DNA of 64,000 nucleotides from Saururus chinensis (Eukaryota > Streptophyta > Magnoliopsida > Piperales > Saururaceae): NCBI GenBank assembly GCA_035235625.1, contig CP141148.1, forward strand, positions 1,426,001-1,490,000, given 5' to 3'. The notes beneath the pieces are model-generated. The model ran no database searches. It was not told the origin of the DNA and was given only the letters and a program-made list of their open reading frames with translations. Positions 60,784 to 64,000 of this stretch are shown piece after piece. Made by a program: the position numbers and the translations under genes. Position 1 is the first letter of the stretch; each line of letters opens with the position of its first letter.

Positions 60784-61234
60784 TGTCATGGACGAAGTTT
60801 TTGGGCAGCCGGTCATGCGGCGCTTGTAGGCTGAAAGCCCACTAAGCAAGCCTTTGTTTGGGACGAGAGGCTTGCCTTGCACTTGATGTGTTGCGCAATC
60901 ACTTGCGGGTCTCATGCAAAGCAAAGGGTAGGGGGCAAAAGCGAGTCACATTGCAAGGAAACGAATGAACATAAGCACGGAAGATGAATGCATTCACTAT
61001 CAACATGTTTACAAGCAATGGGTGCAACAACACTAGCCAACTTGCACAACTACTTACTCCCCCCTATATAGCATAAGAGATTTTTCTTATATGGTTCGAG
61101 TGGCAGCCAAAGTGGTTGTACGGGCATGGTTGCACCAGAAAACAAAAATAAAGAAAATACAAGTAAATAATGAAAAGTACATGTGTAAAGTAAAATGGGG
61201 AATGGGTAGGGTGTCCGGAACGCAGTTCGTGACA
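60784..61234 (-). repeat. 5' LTR of the chromovirus
   Basis: 451 bp, paired with 51566-52018. It ends at the primer site on the low-coordinate side. A minus-strand TATA-like GCTATATAGG lies near 61064-61073. Confidence 0.92.
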
Positions 61235-61735
61235 AGATGCGGGGTGGTCGGGACCGAAGCAAAGCGGGGTTGTTTGGGCCGGACGTGGGTAGCGGAAGGC
61301 GGCTAAGGGGTGGGGCACGGGAGGGGAGGAGCCACGGGGGTGAAGTGGGGCAGACGGAGGCACCTGGGTAGCAGACAAGTGGCTGATGCTAGTGAAGAAA
61401 GGGCAGCGGCTGCTGGCAGCGGAGGATGACAGTAGAGGGTGGACAGTGGCGGGGGGAAGAGAGAAGGGGGAAGGGTGTTGAAGAAAAACATCCGCACGAG
61501 TGATATATATTCGCCTGCGTGCGGCAAAAATTTTGCATGCGCAGGTAGAAAACTTTGCATCGTGCGCGTGCAATGTTTTCTAATGAAACTTAGCCAGCGT
61601 CGCAAATGAAAGTCGTGACACTTAATCTAAGTGTCGCAAACATTAATTTTTAGTGACATTTAAAAAACATTGCAATTATTTTTTATTTGCGATGCTTATA
61701 AATAAGCGTCGCAAAAAACAAATTATTATACTATT
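61235..61735. other. GC-rich right inner segment of the second CACTA element
   Basis: Continues the CACTA body after the nested element. It contains the block resembling 51480-51565, a segment with TTTGCATGCGCAGG and TGCGCGTGCAA that resembles (inverted) 47075-47130 of the first CACTA copy, and palindromes such as GACACTTAATCTAAGTGTCGC (about 61616-61636). Confidence 0.6.
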
Positions 61736-61737
61736 AC

Positions 61738-63285
61738 CCCCTCCTCTCTCTCTCTCTCCTCCCTCTCTCTTCCCTCTCTCTCCACCCTCTCCTCTCTCCT
61801 TTCTCTCTCCTCATCTCTTTCCTCTCTCTCCTCCCTCGCTATCTCTCTCTCCCTCTCTCGCTCCTCCCTCTCTCCCCTCTCTCTCTTCTCTCTCCTCCCT
61901 CTCTCTCCCCCCTTTCTCTCTCTCTCTCCTCCCTCTCTCTCTTCTCTCTCTCCTCCCTCTCTCTCCCCTCTCTCTCCTCCCTCTCTCTCTCCCCCTCCTC
62001 TATATCCTCTCTATTTTATATTTTATATTTGAAAATTTATTAAAACATAAATAAATTAAAATGTATTAGCAATGTATAGACATATATGCCCCTAATACTA
62101 AGGGTATTAGCGATGTATATGCTATACGTCGCTAACACTATGAGGTATTAACGACGTATATACATATATGTTACTAATATTTTTTTATTTATTTATTTTT
62201 AATTAATTTTTAAATATAAAATAAAATAAATTAAAAATTTTCCCTCGCTCCCTCTCCTTTTTCTCTCTCTCTCTCTCCTCTCTATCTATCACTCTCTCCC
62301 TGATCTCCTCTCTCTCTCATCTCGTTCTTTCTCTCCTCCCTATTTCTCCTCTCTCTCTCTCCTATATCTCTCTCCTCCCCCTCTATCTTCTCTCTCTCTC
62401 CCCCTCTCTCCATATCCTCTCTCTCTCCTCCCTCTCTCTATATCCTCTCTATTTTTATATTCTCTATTTAAAAATTAATTAAAAAAATAAATTAAAATGA
62501 ACTAGCGACGCATAGATATATACATCGCTAATACATATTTATTTATTTATTAATTTTTAAATAAAAAAATATAATATAAAATAATTTTTTTCACTTTCTC
62601 ATCACCCCTCTCTCTACCCCCTCCTCTCCCTCTCCTCGCTCTCTCTCTCCTCCCTCTCTCTCCTCCTTCTCTCTCCTTCCCTCTCTCCTCCCTCTCCCCC
62701 TCTCTCTATATCCTCACTCTCTCTCTCTCTCTCCATCCCTCTCCCTCTCTCCCCCCTCTCTCTATATCCTCTCTAAAATAAAAAATAAAATAAATTAAAA
62801 TTTCCCCCTCTTTCTCTACCCTCTCCTCTCTCTCCTCCCTCTCTCTATATCGTCTCTCTCTCCCTCCCTCTTTCCTCCCTCTCTCTTCCATCTCTCTATA
62901 TCCTCTCTATTTTATATTTTTATTTAAAATTAATTAAAATATAAATAAATTAAAATATATTAGCGACGCATAGACATATACGTCACTAATACTATGAGGT
63001 ATTAGTGACATGTTGTCTTCTATGTCACTAATATATTTCTAATTAATTTTTAAATATAAAATATAAAATAATAAAATAATTTTTTTCCCTCTCTCTCCTC
63101 ACTGTCTCTCTACCCGCCCCTCTCTCTCTCTTCCCTCTCTCTCCTCACCCTCTCTCCCCCATCTCTCTTCCCTTTCTCACTCTCTCACCTCCCCCTCTCA
63201 CTCTACTCTCTCTCTCCTCCTCCCTCTCTCTCACCTCCCCCTCTCTCTACTCTCTCTCTCCATGCACTCTCTCTTTTATCATAAA
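61738..63285. repeat. Five modules of CT-rich tract plus CGTCGCTAA palindrome
   Basis: Pyrimidine-only tracts (TCTCTCCTCCCTCTC type) begin near 61738, 62241, 62592, 62802 and 63086. Most are followed by an AT-rich piece (AAATTAATTAAAATATAAAT type) and a palindrome such as TTAGCGACGCATAGACATAT with ACGTC.CTAAT. This is a higher-order tandem repeat with variable unit length, about 200-500 bp. The first CACTA copy has one expanded module in the opposite strand sense (46143-46932). Confidence 0.8.
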
Positions 63286-63514
63286 CTATATTTTAAAATT
63301 AATAACAAAATTTAAGAAATAAAATATATTATATATAAATAGTGAAAGTGGAATCTATTATTAACACTATTTTTTATTAAAAATTTTATATTTTTTTATA
63401 ATATATACAAATGGTAAATATTAAATAAAATATATTATATTTAGGAAGTTTATTATAAAATTTTTAATATTTATTTATTAAATAAAATTAATTAATAAAG
63501 CTATTAGCATTAAC

Positions 63515-63955
63515 AATGGTATTTGCGATGCTTTTTTAAAAGCATCACTAATAATTCAAATTTTTTATTTTTAATTCATAACTGTTCATAACGCTTCTTT
63601 ATGCGTAACTAATAGTAGCGATGCTTATTCGAAAGCGTCGCTATTGTGAAAGCCATTAGCGACGCTTAAACAAAGCATCACTAATAGTTATATATATATA
63701 TTTTAATTTAAAATATATATCTTTTAGCGACGTTTGTGTAAAGCGTTGTAAATAGAAGAATTATTAGTGACGCTTATAATAAAGCATAGCTAATATGGTT
63801 AGTATTAGTGACGCTTTAAATTAAGCGTCACTAATATATGACTATTAGCGACGCATAAGAAAATGCGTCGCTAATAGTTCATTTTTTTGTGGCGCTTTTT
63901 CATTCGTCGCAAGTAGTTATTTTTAACGACGCTTAACATTGCGTCACTAATACTA
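63515..63955. repeat. Right subterminal palindrome array of the second CACTA element
   Basis: About nine inverted pairs, the cleanest being TTAGTGACGCTTTAAATTAA...GCGTCACTAA (63807-63836) and TTAGCGACGCATAAGAAAAT...GCGTCGCTAA (63845-63876). Confidence 0.9.
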
Positions 63956-63970
63956 CATTTTGTTGTAATG

Positions 63971-64000
63971 AGCTCTGGTTGTGTCTCTGGGCTACGGCCA
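63971..64000. other. Flank after the second CACTA element
   Basis: Starts with the AGC target duplication. Too short to classify. Confidence 0.6.

Larger units (their letters stand above)
51566..61234 (-). mobile_element. Chromodomain-bearing Ty3/gypsy element (chromovirus), nested in CACTA
   Basis: On the minus strand the order is 5' LTR, primer site, gag, protease, reverse transcriptase, RNase H, integrase, chromodomain, polypurine tract and 3' LTR. The span is 9669 bp, of which about 4.1 kb are two later solo LTRs with their duplications, so the original was about 5.6 kb, compact like Reina/Galadriel-type chromoviruses. The two LTRs differ at roughly 7-8 percent of positions by eye, mainly transitions. 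At the often used rate of 1.3e-8 per site per year that is about 3 million years. The outside flanks (CAGAC and AGATG) do not form an obvious 5-bp duplication. The coding part is broken in many places, on the order of ten or more. Confidence 0.92.
50504..63970. mobile_element. CACTA (En/Spm) element, 13.5 kb including nested retroelements
   Basis: It starts CACTACAACAAAA (50504) and ends ACATTTTGTTGTAATG (63970). AGC lies directly outside both ends (50501-50503 and 63971-63973). The subterminal regions 50515-51045 and 63515-63950 carry the same palindrome type as the element at 45412-48506. Without the nested gypsy element (51566-61234) the length is about 3.8 kb, close to the first CACTA copy. 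No transposase was found, so both copies appear non-autonomous. The GC-rich inner flanks (51070-51560 and 61240-61490) and CT-rich modules on the right make up the rest. Confidence 0.85.

Noticed and set aside
61653-62054. 133-codon Pro/Ser/Leu ORF
   Set aside because: Translation of a CT-rich module.

Overview
This window is nuclear DNA of a flowering plant, probably a monocot. The evidence is one spliced TALE homeobox gene of the BEL1-like class, plant-type LTR retrotransposons, Stowaway, Tourist and hAT MITEs, and two CACTA transposons. I assign the class of plant from protein style only and cannot name the species.

Layout. (1) 1-17107 is a nest of dead LTR retrotransposons: an LTR copy running off the left edge (1-1311), a Ty3/gypsy 5' end (1312-2741), a partial long LTR (2742-5319), two long solo LTRs with perfect 5-bp target duplications (5325-8911 and 9616-14141), and pieces of an older gag-protease region between them. 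A further LTR-like block (14878-17107) carries a Tourist-like MITE and a hAT MITE, each with its target duplication. (2) 17108-36423 is AT-rich intergenic DNA with small MITEs, a copia-type LTR with its primer site, and one small intronless gene (19030-19413). (3) 36424-42624 is the main host gene, a BLH2/BLH4 (SAWTOOTH)-type BELL transcription factor with four coding exons, an apparent GC-AG first coding intron and a leader with at least four short upstream ORFs. (4) 42625-45411 is intergenic. (5) 45412-48506 is a 3.1-kb non-autonomous CACTA element. (6) 50504-63970 is a second CACTA element, flanked by AGC on both sides. It was invaded by a chromodomain-bearing Ty3/gypsy element (51566-61234), which was itself hit by two solo LTRs, each with a 5-bp duplication.

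Only the BELL gene and the small gene look like working host genes. They do not form an operon or an evident pathway. All other long ORFs lie in transposons or low-complexity DNA. I see no bacterial-type system, no CRISPR array and no rRNA. The most unusual items are the dated three-layer insertion stack, the hAT MITE carrying two tRNA-like sequences, the palindrome arrays and strand-asymmetric GA/CT modules of the CACTA elements, and the non-canonical splice donor plus uORF cluster of the BELL gene.
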